Assembly: GCA_002270565.1 (NCBI GenBank) | Contig: NQMI01000082.1 | Coordinates: forward strand, 164,937 to 211,566 | Reading direction: 5' to 3' | Source of the DNA: Stenocarpella maydis | Lineage: Eukaryota; Ascomycota; Sordariomycetes; Diaporthales; Diaporthaceae | Length of the DNA: 46,630 nt | Shown here: positions 22,214 through 33,992 of the stretch, one piece after another | How positions within the stretch are numbered: position 1 is the first letter of the stretch | How the letters are laid out: each line of letters starts with the position of its first letter | Translations under genes and position numbers: made by a program | Notes under the pieces: generated by a model | Seen by the model: the letters and a program-made list of their open reading frames with translations, nothing else | What the model was told of the DNA's origin: nothing | Database searches by the model: none

Positions 22214-23980
22214 ATGTTGTCCTACCTGGCAGTTGCCGCCTCAATGGTTGGCTTGGCCGTAGCGAACCCCTTTGACTCTTCCCTTTTACCTCGAACTATA
22301 TGTGACGGTAACACAGCTTCCACTCGCTCTCAATGGTGTGACTACGATCTTAGCACCGACTGGTACAACACAGTTCCTGATACTGGTGTCACTCGAGAAT
22401 ACTGGGTACGCGATGGCTGTATTCCAACTACACTCTAGTTTGGACTGTGCTAACTACCGCCTCAGCTTGAGTTGTCCGACACAACTGTGTCGCCCGATGG
22501 TGTTCCTCGTTATGCCATGGCCATCAATGGGTCCATTCCTGGCCCTACACTCGTTGGAGACTGGGGTGACTACTTCAAAATCCACGTGACAAACTCGCTT
22601 TCTCAAAGCACCAACGGGACCTCAATTCACTTCCACGGCATCCGACAAAACCACACAGTCCAGAATGACGGCGTTGTATCTATTACCCAGTGTCCCGTAG
22701 CACCCGGATCTTCTATTACGTATGAGTGGAGGGCGACTCAGTACGGCTCGAGCTGGTACCACTCTCACTTTGCCCTGCAGGCCTGGGAAGGCGTCTATGG
22801 CGGCATCATCATCAATGGGCCTGCCTCTGCTAATTATGACGTTGACCTCGGGCATATGTTTCTCAACGACTGGGACCACCAGACTGTTGACGAGCTCTAC
22901 ATCTCGGCCGAGATTTACGGCGGTGTCGTTTTCGACACTGGTCTGCTGAACGGTACCAACATCTATGGAGATGATGATGACGCCGACCAGACTGGCTACC
23001 GTTGGAACACCACCCTCACGGAAGGGTCCACGTATCGGATGCGACTGGTGAACGCCGCTGTTGACACCCACTGGAAGTTCTCAATTGACAATCATACGAT
23101 CGAAGTTATTGCTATGGACCTCGTCCCAATTGTGCCCTACAACACCACAACGCTCAGCATCGGAATGGGCCAGCGCTACGATATCATCATCTATACCGAA
23201 GGCATGATGGACATCGCGACAGATTTTTGGATGCGTGCTATCCCCCAGGCCGCTTGCTCTTACAACGCTAACCCCGGCAACATCAAGGGAATCATCTCGT
23301 ATGGCAGCACAGTGACCACCCCTTCAACTACCGCCTACGACTACACCGACTCCTGCAATGACGAGGACGCCTCAACCCTCGTCCCCTACCTGTCCAAGAC
23401 TGTCTCGGCATCAGCCTGGAATATCGATCAGGAAGCCACAGTGTTCAAGAAGAATAGTGATTACTACAAGTGGTACCTGAACTCGACAAGCATGGCGGTT
23501 GAGTGGGCGGACCCGACCTTGGCACAGATCTACAACGGTACCACGACCTGGGATTCCAACGATGCGGTGGTCACCCTCGATGGGAAGGAAGAGTGGGCCT
23601 ATGTGGTCATCCAGACGAATTTCAGCGTCCCGCACCCGATTCACCTGCACGGATTCGACTTCTTCGTGCTCGCCCAGGGTTCCGGCACCTACACTTCGGG
23701 AACAACCACGCTCAAACTCGACAACCCTCCCCGCCGCGACACTGCCATGCTGCCTTTGTCCGGTTACCTCGTTCTCGCTTTTCAGACGGACAACCCGGGC
23801 GCCTGGCTCATGCACTGCCACGTCGCCTGGCACACGGCCGAGGGCTTCGCGATGCAGTGGATTGTCCGCCAGGATGAGATCACCGACCTGCTTGACTATG
23901 ACCGTCTCGAGAGCACGTGCAGCGCATGGGACAAGTACGCTGCTAAGCACACCTTCACCGAGAATGACTCTGGCGTATAA
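22214..23980 (+). CDS. Laccase (ascomycete multicopper oxidase), secreted
   Basis: Two exons (22214-22405, 22466-23980) give 568 aa. The 60-nt phase-0 intron has a gctaac branch site. A signal peptide (MLSYLAVAASMVGLAVA) precedes three cupredoxin domains. All four copper signatures are visible: HFHG at 119-122, WYHSH at 161-165, HPIHLHG at 454-460 and HCHVAWH at 514-520. The T1 axial position, ten residues after C515, is F525, typical of higher-potential laccases. The protein ends in DSGV, matching the C-terminal plug of ascomycete laccases, with no extension beyond it. The position usually filled by His after HPIHLHG is Phe (GFDF). Expected activity is O2-dependent oxidation of phenols outside the cell, for example in melanin, lignin or detoxification chemistry. 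Many N-glycosylation sequons are present. Confidence 0.95.
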
Positions 23981-24838
23981 AGGAGAGATGTCTTTAAGGA
24001 AACTGCAAGTTGGAAGGGTAATACACCCTTGGGTGATAATTTTGTTTGTGGCGGGTATGGTGGCCTTTTTGGCCTCAGAGATCATTTATAAAAGACACCT
24101 CCATTTACCTGGCGGTTACATGATTGCGCATCTAGTATGATATGGCAAGAGTTGGGGTTGGAGTTTATAATATCTTGTCAGCAATATAATGCCAGTTCAC
24201 TTCAAATCCGAGGATCACCACCGTTGGTCCTGACTTTCTTTGCTCCTGTAGGCATCGACTGTCCGAGTCATTCTTGCACTTCAGGTACGGCGGTGTGGAT
24301 CTCCAAGTAGCAGTCGGTATGATAAACGTTGAACTGCTTTTGATCCATGTAATCATGGCCAGCTGCGTAAATTAGTTACCCGCACAACCGTGCAGTCCAA
24401 AACTTTATTTCCAAGCAGTGAACGATTTTCGTAGGTTTGGCAGGCGATGTCGTAATACTGCGCCTGTCTCATTGGAAAGGGTATCGCAGCTAGTTGAAGC
24501 CAGTCACAGCTCGAGGCCCTTGATCAAAAGTCAAGTTGCACATGTAGTGAATATTGACCCACAATGTAATTACCAACAGTTATTGACTTCGCTGTTATCG
24601 GCAGCTTGGTAAAAACTAGCTTGGTCTTCTCTTTTCGTTCAGAAATGCCATATTCACCCTCTGTATTCAGATATCACTTTGTTAGGCACATACTTAAACC
24701 CTTCTTACAGACCATCTGGCCCCTCGTTTCTCCTTCTCTTGTCCACTTCCACCACCACTGCATCTTCTCATTTTACACACGCAACCTAGCAAAGCAACCA
24801 AACCACACACAAACTGAAAAAACATCTACTTGTCAATC
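23981..24838. other. Intergenic downstream of laccase
   Basis: About 0.86 kb without a defensible gene. The right end, about 24680-24838, is C/T- and A/C-rich, like a fungal 5' UTR, and probably serves the following small secreted-protein gene. Confidence 0.5.
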
Positions 24839-25413
24839 ATGCGCCCCAATGGCAACCCCACCCTGATGGCCCTGATTGCAGCCTACTGCGCCTTGGCCTC
24901 GCCTGTCAACACCCAGCCCGACCAGGTCCAGGCGGTCATCGATGCCCTCAAGGAGCAGCTGAAGGCCGACAACATCGCTGATGCCTCCGCCGTAGTCGAC
25001 GAGGCCGAGGCTTCCCTCTATGTCAACAGCATCCTCAACGACGACGTCCTTGCCAATCTCGAGCAAGAGATTCAGGTAATTACAATCACATCCTTCCGTT
25101 ATATGGGCACCGATGCCGCTATCTGGAATTCCAGACGTTTGTTGGCACAGTGGTGTTTGTTTGACTAACAAACGTTTGTTCGCAGGCCCTGACCACCGTA
25201 GGCGGCCACAACGTCAACAAGATTGCCGAGGACACCATCGCGTACCTCAACGCCAAGGCCGCAACTGAGAACCCAGCCCAGAAGGAGGCTGCAGAGAAGA
25301 CCGTCGTCCTCGACGCTGCAACCATCAAGCAGGTAGTGGACCATGGAGTTCAGAAATGGGGCGGCCCTTGCCCTGACGGCAGCCAGGCCTCTTTCTGTTG
25401 TGTCATTCTGTGA
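24839..25413 (+). CDS. Small secreted helical protein with a C-terminal cysteine motif, unknown function
   Basis: Two exons (24839-25075, 25186-25413) give 154 aa. The 110-nt phase-0 intron has gtaatt, a gactaac branch site and a cag end. The N-terminus resembles a signal peptide (LMALIAAYCALASPVNT). The mature part is Ala-, Asp- and Glu-rich and predicted to be largely helical (QVQAVIDALKEQLKADNIAD). It ends with GPCPDGSQASFCCVIL, so the three mature cysteines cluster at the extreme C-terminus. Codon use with C/G-ending codons supports real coding on both sides of the intron. I do not recognise a family. It is the first of two small-protein genes between the laccase and the pectate lyase. 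Confidence 0.7.
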
Positions 25414-27192
25414 GGACAGAGGCAGCACTCAACGAGCCAGTGGTTGCCCCTGGGATCTACATGTTTGGAGGCATGGTTGGTGGTAGTGGATATGGCTTGA
25501 TGCATTACACTGCTTAGGTCTGAATCAGATGAGCGAAGAAGCTGGGCCCACGCAAGGCCACGTGCATCTCAATGAACATAATACCTACCCTTCACTGCTG
25601 GGTCATGACAGGGTGGTGTTTGTGACTTACGTTGTACCAAGTTTCGCAAGATCTTGTGCTCGTTCTACTTTTTTTTTCATCTCAACAAAATAAGCTTCGT
25701 AAGCATTATTCTCAGGATATGTATGGATGTGTCAATAATTCTGCGCTTCTGACCTCTAAGTTCTTTTTTTAATCTTTGTAAATATGTGGCTTTACCTCAG
25801 GTATTTATTACTAAATTTGTATTATGTGGTTAAGCCAGTATGGAACTCCTGCTGATCACTGTCGCAACCGGGGCAGTATCGCAAATACTGCCGGTACACG
25901 CAATTAGAGCTGCTTAAATCGTATTATTTTAAAAAGTTTATTTTGTAAACTTATAACCGTGATCTCATGACCCAGGGCCACTCCAGGCTAACAGATATCA
26001 CCACCCCCCTCAGTCACCCCTGACCCCATGCTCAACCTGCATCGACGTACGATTTTGTGCAATCATCTGGATCACGTCTCGCATTATAGAAGTAATCAGT
26101 CCATTGCATGGAAAGCACGTAACACTCCGTAATGATCAATGATGATCCGACGTGAATTTAGTACTCCATAGACAGCTAGCGTTGTAGACGGACCACAAGT
26201 TGACATCTCGATTCAAATCCACAATTTTGAACGTAAAGGGAATCAGAGTTGGCTCTGACGGAGAAAACCCGACGAAAGGTGGAAGCTGTCGCTTGGCGAA
26301 AAGCTACACCGGCCGGTTCAACTATCGGCCAAACTCAAAACAGGGACGATTCGGATGAACCCTGATATGAGTTGGTGCCCACTGGATGCTGGCGCCTCAG
26401 CCTTTTTGGCGTTGCTCTTGGGACGTCTCATTGGGATCCATCAGGGGTTTCCGCATTACTGTCGGCACTCTGGCCTTCACCACAGTGGTCAGTTGGGCTA
26501 TATTTTGACTCGAGCCTTGATACGTCAGCAAGGATGAGTTGAAACCTTGCAGTTCATGATAGGGCGAAGATATAGATAAGCTTCCTCGGCATCTAGACAT
26601 AATTGAAAGCATAATCCTGCTCTCCACACATGATGCGTCTCCCCACAGGTTCTCACTGCAACCCTCCTGGTTCTGGAACCTACTTGTTTTTAACAGGCAG
26701 ACCCTCGGACCATTTCCGAAACGCGGGAAATAGATGGCCCAAGCATCACGACGACACAACACTCAAGCCTTGGGGATCTGCCCAGGCACAGACTTTTACG
26801 TCAAACTTCAGCATGAGATCAATGTCAGACAGGTTTGATATACAACGATATATTTCCTAGTTTGCTTAAATCCACCACGCAGCTCTTTCCCTCGCCGGCC
26901 GTGAAACGCGTGATGCCTAAGCACTCGCCAAGGTATGATTCACCGGAGAGTTGTTCATGGCAACGTTATATAATCCTGTGGTTCCCGAAGATGCCTGTCT
27001 TCGTTTGTGCAAGATCTGCACCATCACACCGGCTCTTTCTCTCCGAAGCCTCACAAATTGAAGACTGGCAGGGCTTAGTTGTCGATACCTTGTAACATTC
27101 GTTCGTGCGCGCACAGCTCGAGTCGCGCATGTCGTACATATACCATCTTTAATTCATATTCAAAATCCCAAGTCCTTGTCACATAAAAGAAA
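25414..27192. other. Intergenic, AT-rich, with two small hairpins
   Basis: About 1.8 kb with no convincing coding frame. Two short perfect inverted repeats occur about 40 bp apart at 25872-25892 and 25934-25952. The right end holds the upstream region of the next small-protein gene. Confidence 0.5.
25872..25892. repeat. Hairpin: 8-bp arms, 5-nt loop
   Basis: GGCAGTAT and ATACTGCC flank CGCAA. It lies about 460 bp beyond the stop codon of the 154-aa protein, so a role as its 3' end signal is doubtful. A second hairpin (AAGTTTA/TAAACTT, loop TTTTG) is at 25934-25952. Confidence 0.6.
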
Positions 27193-28055
27193 ATGCGGAC
27201 TACTCAGGCCATTACCTTGGTCTTTGTGGCCGCGGCATACGCTCGTGTAGCCAGGCGTGCCGCATTCGCCGACGCCGATGCGGGTATCGCCGCAAAGGCC
27301 CTCGCCAACAGCATCCAGAGCAACATCGACCTTCAGACGGGCGAGCAGGCTGGCGTCAAAAAAGCCAAGGGCGCCGTGAGCCAGAACCAGATTGACCATG
27401 CCGCCTTGACTGCCCCCAAGTCGCAGCCGCTTCACTCTGTCAACTCTGGAATCTCGGCCGGGGAGGACAACCAGGCAATCACGCTCAAGGGCAATGCTGC
27501 TGTTGCTGGCTTACAAACTGTTAGCGCGGTAGTTCTATGTGGCTCTTCATAATGGCCAAACTTGAAGTTGGTGGACCCCGCTGACATTTCACATTCCGCC
27601 AGTTACGAGACGCCCAGGCTAAGGAGCTCAACCTCGTCCAGAACCAGCTGAATACCGTCGACGTGAGTGCCCGTCTATTTTCTTAGCCAACCCGCCTTTC
27701 TCATCTCCTTTTCTTCGGGGTTCTGATCTCTGAATACCCTCCTCTCTGCTGGTATCTTACCCCGACAACAAGGATACTTGAGCTTCGTCCTTTTTGTGCA
27801 GCGCGCCATATGTTTTCTTGTCTAGTCGCATGTGCTTTGCGTACAGGGAGTGATGCCAACTGGCTCTGCCTTCCACAGAAACGACAAACACACGATGCCG
27901 TCACCCCTCAGACGGGCTGGATATTCGGGGCAATTATGATCTCCCAGGCGCTGGTGGTTGTGGCCATCCTTACTCTGAGGAGAAGACGGTATGAAAATAT
28001 TGCGAGGATCGACGAGGAGTACGAGATGAAGTCTCGCGAAGATGCACTGTCGTGA
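27193..28055 (+). CDS. Putative small secreted or single-pass membrane protein (C-terminal exon uncertain)
   Basis: Exon 1 (27193-27528) and exon 2 (27603-27662) are well supported. They are joined by a 74-nt phase-0 intron with a gctgaca branch site. They encode a signal-like start (MRTTQAITLVFVAAAYA), a dibasic site soon after (RVARR) and an Ala/Gln/Asn-rich helical chain ending VQNQLNTVD at a gtgagt donor. The best acceptor that keeps frame is ccacag at 27878. It adds 27879-28055, which encodes a transmembrane helix (WIFGAIMISQALVVVAILTL), an RRRR stop-transfer cluster and an acidic tail. That would give about 190 aa, but the second intron (216 nt) is long for this window and its acceptor is a guess. 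Exons 1-2 and the membrane exon could belong to different genes. No family recognised. Confidence 0.5.
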
Positions 28056-30655
28056 AGATACGAATGTAGGCAGTGAAGGGCTGTGATCAAGCCAATGCCA
28101 ATGCTGGCACTGCCAAAGTCGAAGGTGAGAAGGCCGGCGGTGGCAAGGCCGGCAAGCATAGTGCTGATGCAGGAGCTGCCGCCAAGGAGGGCACGAAAAT
28201 AGCAATAGAATCTCCCTGATGCGGGTGCCCCAAAGGCTCACCCAGATGAGAGTGGAGAGTATCAAGCTGGTGAGCATGCAAAGGGCGGTCAATAGGCCGC
28301 AGATGAAGTTGACAGCAGTCACAGTCTGCACAGACACAAATATCGCCGGCCTTGCCGCCGTGCTTTCCAGAGTCCAAGTTGAGGACACTTCGCAGACTTT
28401 GACGTGGACCATTGGTACATCGTCTGATACCAAGGTAGTTTTTCCATATTGGCAGTTCAGGGTGCCAGTGGCCTTATGTATCAGAGAACTTGGAGTTGAA
28501 GCTGCTTCCTTGGGCATGGACGGCCGCTGCAAGTGCTTCAACTACGAAGTCCAAGGCTTCTTTAGTTCATTTACTTCAATAATCAATGACCTCTACTTTG
28601 TCCAATTTTTTGACTGCAGTCGAATGCCAGTGATGGTTCATGCGAGCTGGTCAGCAGTACCTACTGGGCCTCGCCCAGGAAGATGCTCAAGATCTCTGAG
28701 ACAGTGATCTCAACTTCACGGACCAGTGCCTGACTCAGAAATAAATACAGCGCCCCAGGGCATGGGCACTGCTTGATGTTACATGCACGTCTGGAGCCCT
28801 AGGTCTTGCTAAGTGGATGAAAGCCGTGCAATCCATAACTCAGGACTATCTTCAACTTACATTATTTATTTCAATGTCAAAAATGTATTTGACTAGACTC
28901 CCATTGGTATGGCATATCTGGACACTGTGTGAGGCCTGCGTCTGCTGATCCTTTGGCCATAGTTGTGTAATTTAGTTGAAACTCAACAGCAACTCTCCGT
29001 GGTACATACCACTGTATTACATGTCTCAAATGGATCAATAATGTTCTTAATAACCAGCAAGGGAAATTACCAAAAATAAGAAGATCAGCAAGGGTACACA
29101 CAGCTACAGAGGCTATATGACAATTGATGTAATTTGAGTCCAACTTAAAATCAGACAAACCTTCAGGACCTCTGTTTTCCATGATACTCCGAATCCATCA
29201 ATACCGAGCTTGCGGAGATGTAATCCACCCGCATCCGGGCAGGTCGGGCCCACTTGGAGAGGGAGTCTCTGCCAAGTAAAGCATGTTAGAGCTGCCTCAG
29301 GTTGGCGCTGTGTCCATATCAAGGGGGTCGTGTCAGTCTTCAAACAGATCCTTCCTTGGCAGTACAACAAGCCATAATGGCAGGCCCTTTAGCCACCAGA
29401 GGAGCACCATAACTGCAAGGCCAGGCATACGAGGCTAATAACACAACAACCAACATTGAAGTGATATCATCTGGTAGGCTTTTCAATTGTTAAAATCGTA
29501 CTATGTGTTAAGTATGATACTAGTATCCCCCGACTGTACTGGTATGCACCGGAAGAACCTCAGGTTAAAAGCGGAAAACTGGAACGTTGCAAGCTATCAA
29601 TTGATGGTGCTCTTCTGGTTGCCAAAGGGAGAACCTTACGTGAGGTTCCCAAGAATCTGGGCGTTTGAGTCTCGGAGGCGCCGAACCATCTTGTCTGTTT
29701 TACGTTTATGAATCACTCGCTTTGAGCCCGACTGTATCCCTTCTTTTGGACATCAGCCTAGAGGAAGCATTCTTAAGCTTGCATGACCTGGATAAATATC
29801 AGAAGTCACAATGGAGAGTTTTGGATTGGAACTCGATGCTGACACTTAAGTATTGCCATCACAAGTTATCATGTAATACTTTCAAAGTTTCTAAGACCCC
29901 GGAAGAGTACCGTTCCCGGTTAAGCTTGAATAGCACTGCAATAGCCCAAAATCGATTACAGGTAGGTCATCCTGTGGGCGCATGTGTTTTCGGCCAGGAG
30001 TGTGTCCACCCGTGCGTAACAATCCAAGCTTGGCATTTCCTATGTTTCCTCGTATCAGGAGCCTCCCACGGAAAGAGAACGGCTATCTGGTATAAGCGTT
30101 TACTTGGACTCGGATGAAGGACTTTAAACCTGAGAAAGTTGAATTCTCCACTCAATCTATCCGAAATTACAACGGAATCTCCAAGCTTGAGACTTTAGTA
30201 CTTGCGCTTAGCATGCCACGATGTCGGTTATCGTCCGCCCACCCGGCAGTTTAGGACAGCCCACCTAAGATTTCTTACCAAAAAAAGAGGTATTCCGAAC
30301 TACTCACTGAGATAAAAGCTACTCTATACTAGGCCCCAACTTCTTTTATAGCCGTCCCAGCTCTCTGCAGCCCTATAGGCCCTCTAGCATGAAGGAGCTC
30401 TATAGTACACAAGGGATCTATAACAGGCCAATGTAGAGCTATAAATAGAGGCGGGTGGGTTGTAAAAATTTATAGTACGCTGCACGCTTAATTGATTGTA
30501 TTGCCTGGGCGGTCCTGAAAAGCTGATAAGACGTAGCAGTCGTCGCCGCGAGCAGGTTTCAAGACGCCGACTGGTCAAAGGCTTGACTACACACTCCATT
30601 CTCTAGTACTCAACCCATTATCACATTTGTTTCACCGTTTCTCATTTCTGATACC
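28056..30655. other. Intergenic, 2.6 kb, with a possible coding remnant at its left end
   Basis: Positions about 28083-28205 read on the plus strand as a hydrophilic Gly/Ala/Lys/His run with C/G-ending codons (DQANANAGTAKVEGEKAGGG). The same composition continues in the next frame to about 28295. This suggests a frameshifted or intron-containing remnant. The rest contains frames up to 150 codons but no recognisable motif. The pectate lyase promoter is at the right end. Confidence 0.4.
30440..30447 (+). promoter_or_regulatory. Probable TATA box of the pectate lyase gene
   Basis: TATAAATA, a consensus TATA element, lies 209 nt before the pectate lyase ATG in an AT-rich setting. The implied leader is somewhat long but acceptable. 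Confidence 0.45.
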
Positions 30656-31790
30656 ATGAAGACCACTGCATCAGTAGCCGCTCTCCTGGCAGCATTCATC
30701 GCTTCAGCAGAGGCGTTCCCTTCCATCGGCTGGGGCAGGAGACAATCAAGCGGTGCCGCGGGCGGCCCAATCGGCTTCGGAGCCGGAACCACGGGCGGCG
30801 GCTCAGCTGCGCCCGTCACGGTCACATCCTGCGCCGACCTCAAGTCCGCCATCGCCGGCGCAGAGGCAAAGGTCGTCCGGATCGATGGCGTGGTGAAGGA
30901 CTGCGGCACCCTGGAGGTTGGCAGCAACACCTCGCTGCTTGGCGTGGGCGCTGAGTCCGGAGCCAGTGGCACGGGCTTCCGGGTCAAGGACGGCACGAAC
31001 ATCATCTTCCAAAACCTGAAGATCGGGCCCCCACCTGCCGGGGGTGATGCCATCGATATTGATGCGAGCACGCAGATCTGGGTTGATCACTGCGAGCTGT
31101 TCTCTCTTGGCCTGACCGTTGGCAAGGAAGACTTCGATGGTGAGTGGCGGGACATGTCAGACTTCGGTCCAGAAGCACACAAAGTTTTGATTCGCAAGTG
31201 CTAACACTGTTTGCAGGACTCTTCGACGCCAAGCGCGGATCCGACAACCTCGAGGTGGCATTCACCAAGTTCCATGACCACTTCAAGGTAAGACGGGAAG
31301 CTGACTCTTGGCCACCACCACGAGCAATGGCATATCAGCTGACCACTCGAAATAGGGGAGCCTGATCGGGCACTCCGACACCAACGCAGCGCAGGACACC
31401 GGCAAGCTGCGCATAACATACCACCACAACAGCTTCGTCAACGTCGGCTCCCGCCTGCCCTCGCTGCGCTTCGGCACCGGCCACATCTTCAACTCGGTGT
31501 TCCAGAACTGCCCGACCTCGGGCATCAACAGCCGCATGGGCGCGCAGGTCCTGGCCGAGAACAACGTCTTCGACAACGTCGACCGTGCCATCGTCACGAA
31601 CCTCGACAGCGCCGAGCCCGGCTCTGCCTGCGACGTCGGCAATGTCCTCAGCGGTACCAGCACCTCCCAGATCACGCAGCAGTGCAGTTTCAAGCCTAGC
31701 TACTCTTACACCCTTGATGGCACCGATGGCCTGGTTGCTGCTATCGAGGCCAGCGCTGGTACTGGCAAGATCTTAGGCTTAATGATGTAG
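30656..31790 (+). CDS. Secreted pectate lyase, polysaccharide lyase family 1
   Basis: Three exons (30656-31139, 31217-31287, 31356-31790) give 329 aa. Introns are 77 and 68 nt with gctaac and gctgac branch sites. A signal peptide (MKTTASVAALLAAFIASAEA) precedes a right-handed beta-helix domain. Diagnostic PL1 blocks are DAIDIDASTQIWVDHCE (Ca2+-binding acids), DGLFDAKRGSDNLEV, KFHDHFKGSLIGHSD and YHHNSFVNVGSRLPSLRFGTG. In the last, R218 and R223 occupy the SRxPxxR positions that carry the catalytic arginine. The enzyme should cleave de-esterified homogalacturonan by Ca2+-dependent beta-elimination outside the cell, consistent with plant cell-wall attack. There is no carbohydrate-binding module. 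Length is normal for short fungal PL1 enzymes. Confidence 0.94.
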
Positions 31791-32380
31791 AAGTGTTACT
31801 CCAATAAGACGAAAATCTGGTATCGTCTTCTTCTATCCACATATACCCCTAGATAATGTCAGTTTCGACATTGCCCAGACCCTTCCATTGAATAGAGAGA
31901 CAACCAGTTCATGGCGACTCATCTTTAGGTATTAGTATACAAATTTCTAGTCAGGTGTATACCTAGGTATCTGGATCTCAAGGTGTTTTCAACCCGCAAT
32001 GGATCCTTTGGGGGTTTGATCATAATCGTAACCATAACAAGCTGAGCCTGGATCATATGTCTTATGAATAGACTACTGCCAAGTAGAGTGACATTGGACA
32101 AGTCTATGTTCACGGCATCGACAGATACGACAGTTCCGCCGTTCAAGCTAGTAACCTTTCGTGGACTGAAAGAGAAGAAAACATCAGCTCAAGCAAGGAG
32201 GAACTAATAATGAGGGTTAGATGCTTTGAACCCAACAGAGTTGACGCTAGCCAGCTGTGGCTGCAGTTGCAATTTCGACTAATGCCAGCCTCCCGGTGCA
32301 TATGCTAGTCGAGTCTCATTACAGTTTATGAACAATAACCGGGACACCCATGATTCTGCGCACGCGCTTCTCTCACCGAA
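31791..32380. other. Intergenic between convergent pectate lyase and Clot-like genes
   Basis: About 0.6 kb with no coding frame supported. It contains the two 3' ends and one copy of an ACCTAGGT motif at about 31967. Confidence 0.5.
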
Positions 32381-32959
32381 CTACTGTGTGCCGATGAACG
32401 CGTCCAGCTTCTTCTGGTCGTAGACCTCTCCCTCAACCAGCTGCGACCAGGTCTGAACAATGGTTAGAAGTGCGTGCCACAAATCGACGCGTGCTTGAGT
32501 CAGGACGGTGGATAACGTACCCCATCTGGCGTGACTTTGTATAAGGTGGGCAGGGCAGGCACACCAAACTTGCGCCACTCGTTCTCAGGCGACCTCCATC
32601 TATCCACAATCAAATATCAGCCACACGAGAGCATGTAAACAGAGCCCACATGGGCTACCAGCATCATGGGGGCAGCCACACCGTGGGCAGTCTGGGGGGG
32701 TAGCCCCTGTCTCCGACTAGGGCAAAAACAAACAAAAAAAAACCTACGTTTCCCTGTCTCCCGCATACTGGACCGTCAGGCGCGACTCCTCGCCGGCTGG
32801 GAACTTCTCCTGGAGCAGCGGCTCCGCCCGGATGCAGTCGCCGCACCAACTGCGGCCGTTGACGACGCTGGCGTAGACGACGAGGAAGTGGGGGGCCTGG
32901 TTCTTGGCTGCCAGGGCGGCAACAGCGTCGGCGACGGCCCTCGGGGCGTTTGAAGCCAT
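32381..32959 (-). CDS. TXNDC17/Clot-type thioredoxin-like protein (DUF953)
   Basis: Three exons (32748-32959, 32521-32599, 32381-32452) give 120 aa, the usual size of this family. Introns are 148 and 68 nt, with ctgat/ctgact branch sites. The thioredoxin fold is compact: FLVVYASVVNGRSWCGDC holds the redox motif W38-C39-G40-D41-C42, followed by IRAEPLLQEKFP. The middle exon carries the FGVPALPTLYK block with the cis-Pro (PALPT), and the last exon ends KKLDAFIGTQ. The Clot motif is commonly WCPDC; here Pro is replaced by Gly. Family members are cytosolic disulfide reductases acting on selected partners rather than general thioredoxins. The start used is the Met directly before ASNAPRAV; upstream in-frame Mets would add a non-conserved extension. 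The first intron is unusually long and contains homopolymer runs. Confidence 0.88.
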
Positions 32960-33702
32960 GCCGGGTGCCTGAACGTCTGCTTTGATCTTGGCTGGACTTT
33001 TGGGTTGCCCGTGGCACGGCTGAGATGGATGGCGGAGATGGGTGTTGAGCACTGCTGGCGCCGGCATCCTGCTGGTCGGAAAACAAAAACAATCTGCAAG
33101 CTGTCAACGGACGAGGTTGTTTGGTTGGCGGATCTTGGGCATCGATGCATCTTCGGAGGGTTCGGGTTCGGCCGCCGCAGCGACCTCGGGTCAAACAAAG
33201 CAGTCTGAACAAGTTGACACAGCACATGTCGACCAGTAAAAGAAAAGAAGAAGGAATGCAAATATTGTGTTGGACGCCTTATGGAATATAGGGACAACGT
33301 TTCCATAATATTTCCCAGGCCTTACTAGACCTAAATCACGGTTGGGCCTCATTTGGACAGGAATGAGGTGAACTTGTCTATAACTAGATCATATCGTATT
33401 CAGGGTGTCTGCTCTTTGGCTTTCCTGTAAGAAAATATTACAGAGAGAGATTTCTCATGATTCAAAACTACTTTGAGCTCTATCGATGGGCGAATCCCGA
33501 CTTGAACCTTCACCCAGCCGCACCCAGCCTGGTGCCATATTGCTCCCGCTTTTGAGCGGGCAAGCGTGTCTTCGTCTTGAGAGACATTGGGAAATGTTGT
33601 CTGTTACACGGATAATTTATTCAAATTGCAAAATTTGTGTTTTAACTCCGATGTCCCACATCATTCCTTAGCCGACTCGCAGACACCTGCAGCCATATTT
33701 AC
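32960..33702. other. Intergenic upstream of the Clot-like gene, left flank of the Mutator-like element
   Basis: About 0.74 kb. No credible gene. The left part should be the promoter of the Clot-like gene. The right end includes one copy of the target-site duplication (33694-33703). Confidence 0.5.
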
Positions 33703-33703
33703 G
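33694..33703. repeat. Target-site duplication, left copy
   Basis: CATATTTACG precedes the left TIR and is repeated at 36630-36639 after the right TIR. The first C and last G may belong to the TIRs, making the true duplication 8 bp. Confidence 0.85.
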
Positions 33704-33749
33704 AGAACGGATATTCGCACCGAGGAAATCGGCTGGTACACCGATACAT
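33703..33749 (+). repeat. MULE left terminal inverted repeat (47 bp)
   Basis: Begins GAGAACGGATATTCGCACCG and ends CCGATACAT. It is identical over 47 bases to the reverse complement of 36584-36630; similarity stops abruptly inside. Confidence 0.95.
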
Positions 33750-33992
33750 TATTTACTTAATCGCTGCAGCCAATCAGAGCGCCCCATTCGACCACACTCA
33801 ACCACATACACCACCCCAACCAGGTGCTTTTGGTGCCCTCACCTGCAGACCTGCCAAACCCCCTTCACCCACCAAACAACACTCCCTCGCCAACCACCCA
33901 CAACTGGCGATACAGACCAAATTCCTCTTACAATCGATTATTCTGCTATCAGAAATACATCTTCATCAGTCAGAATTAAGTTTTCTAGTGTT

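Noticed and set aside
29665..30117. 150-codon plus-strand frame
   Set aside because: No recognised family, AT-rich mixed codon use and no splice partners; kept only as part of the intergenic description.
33485..33510. Reverse-strand GGTTCAAGTC resembling a tRNA T-arm
   Set aside because: The flanking five-base stems do not pair and no cloverleaf forms.
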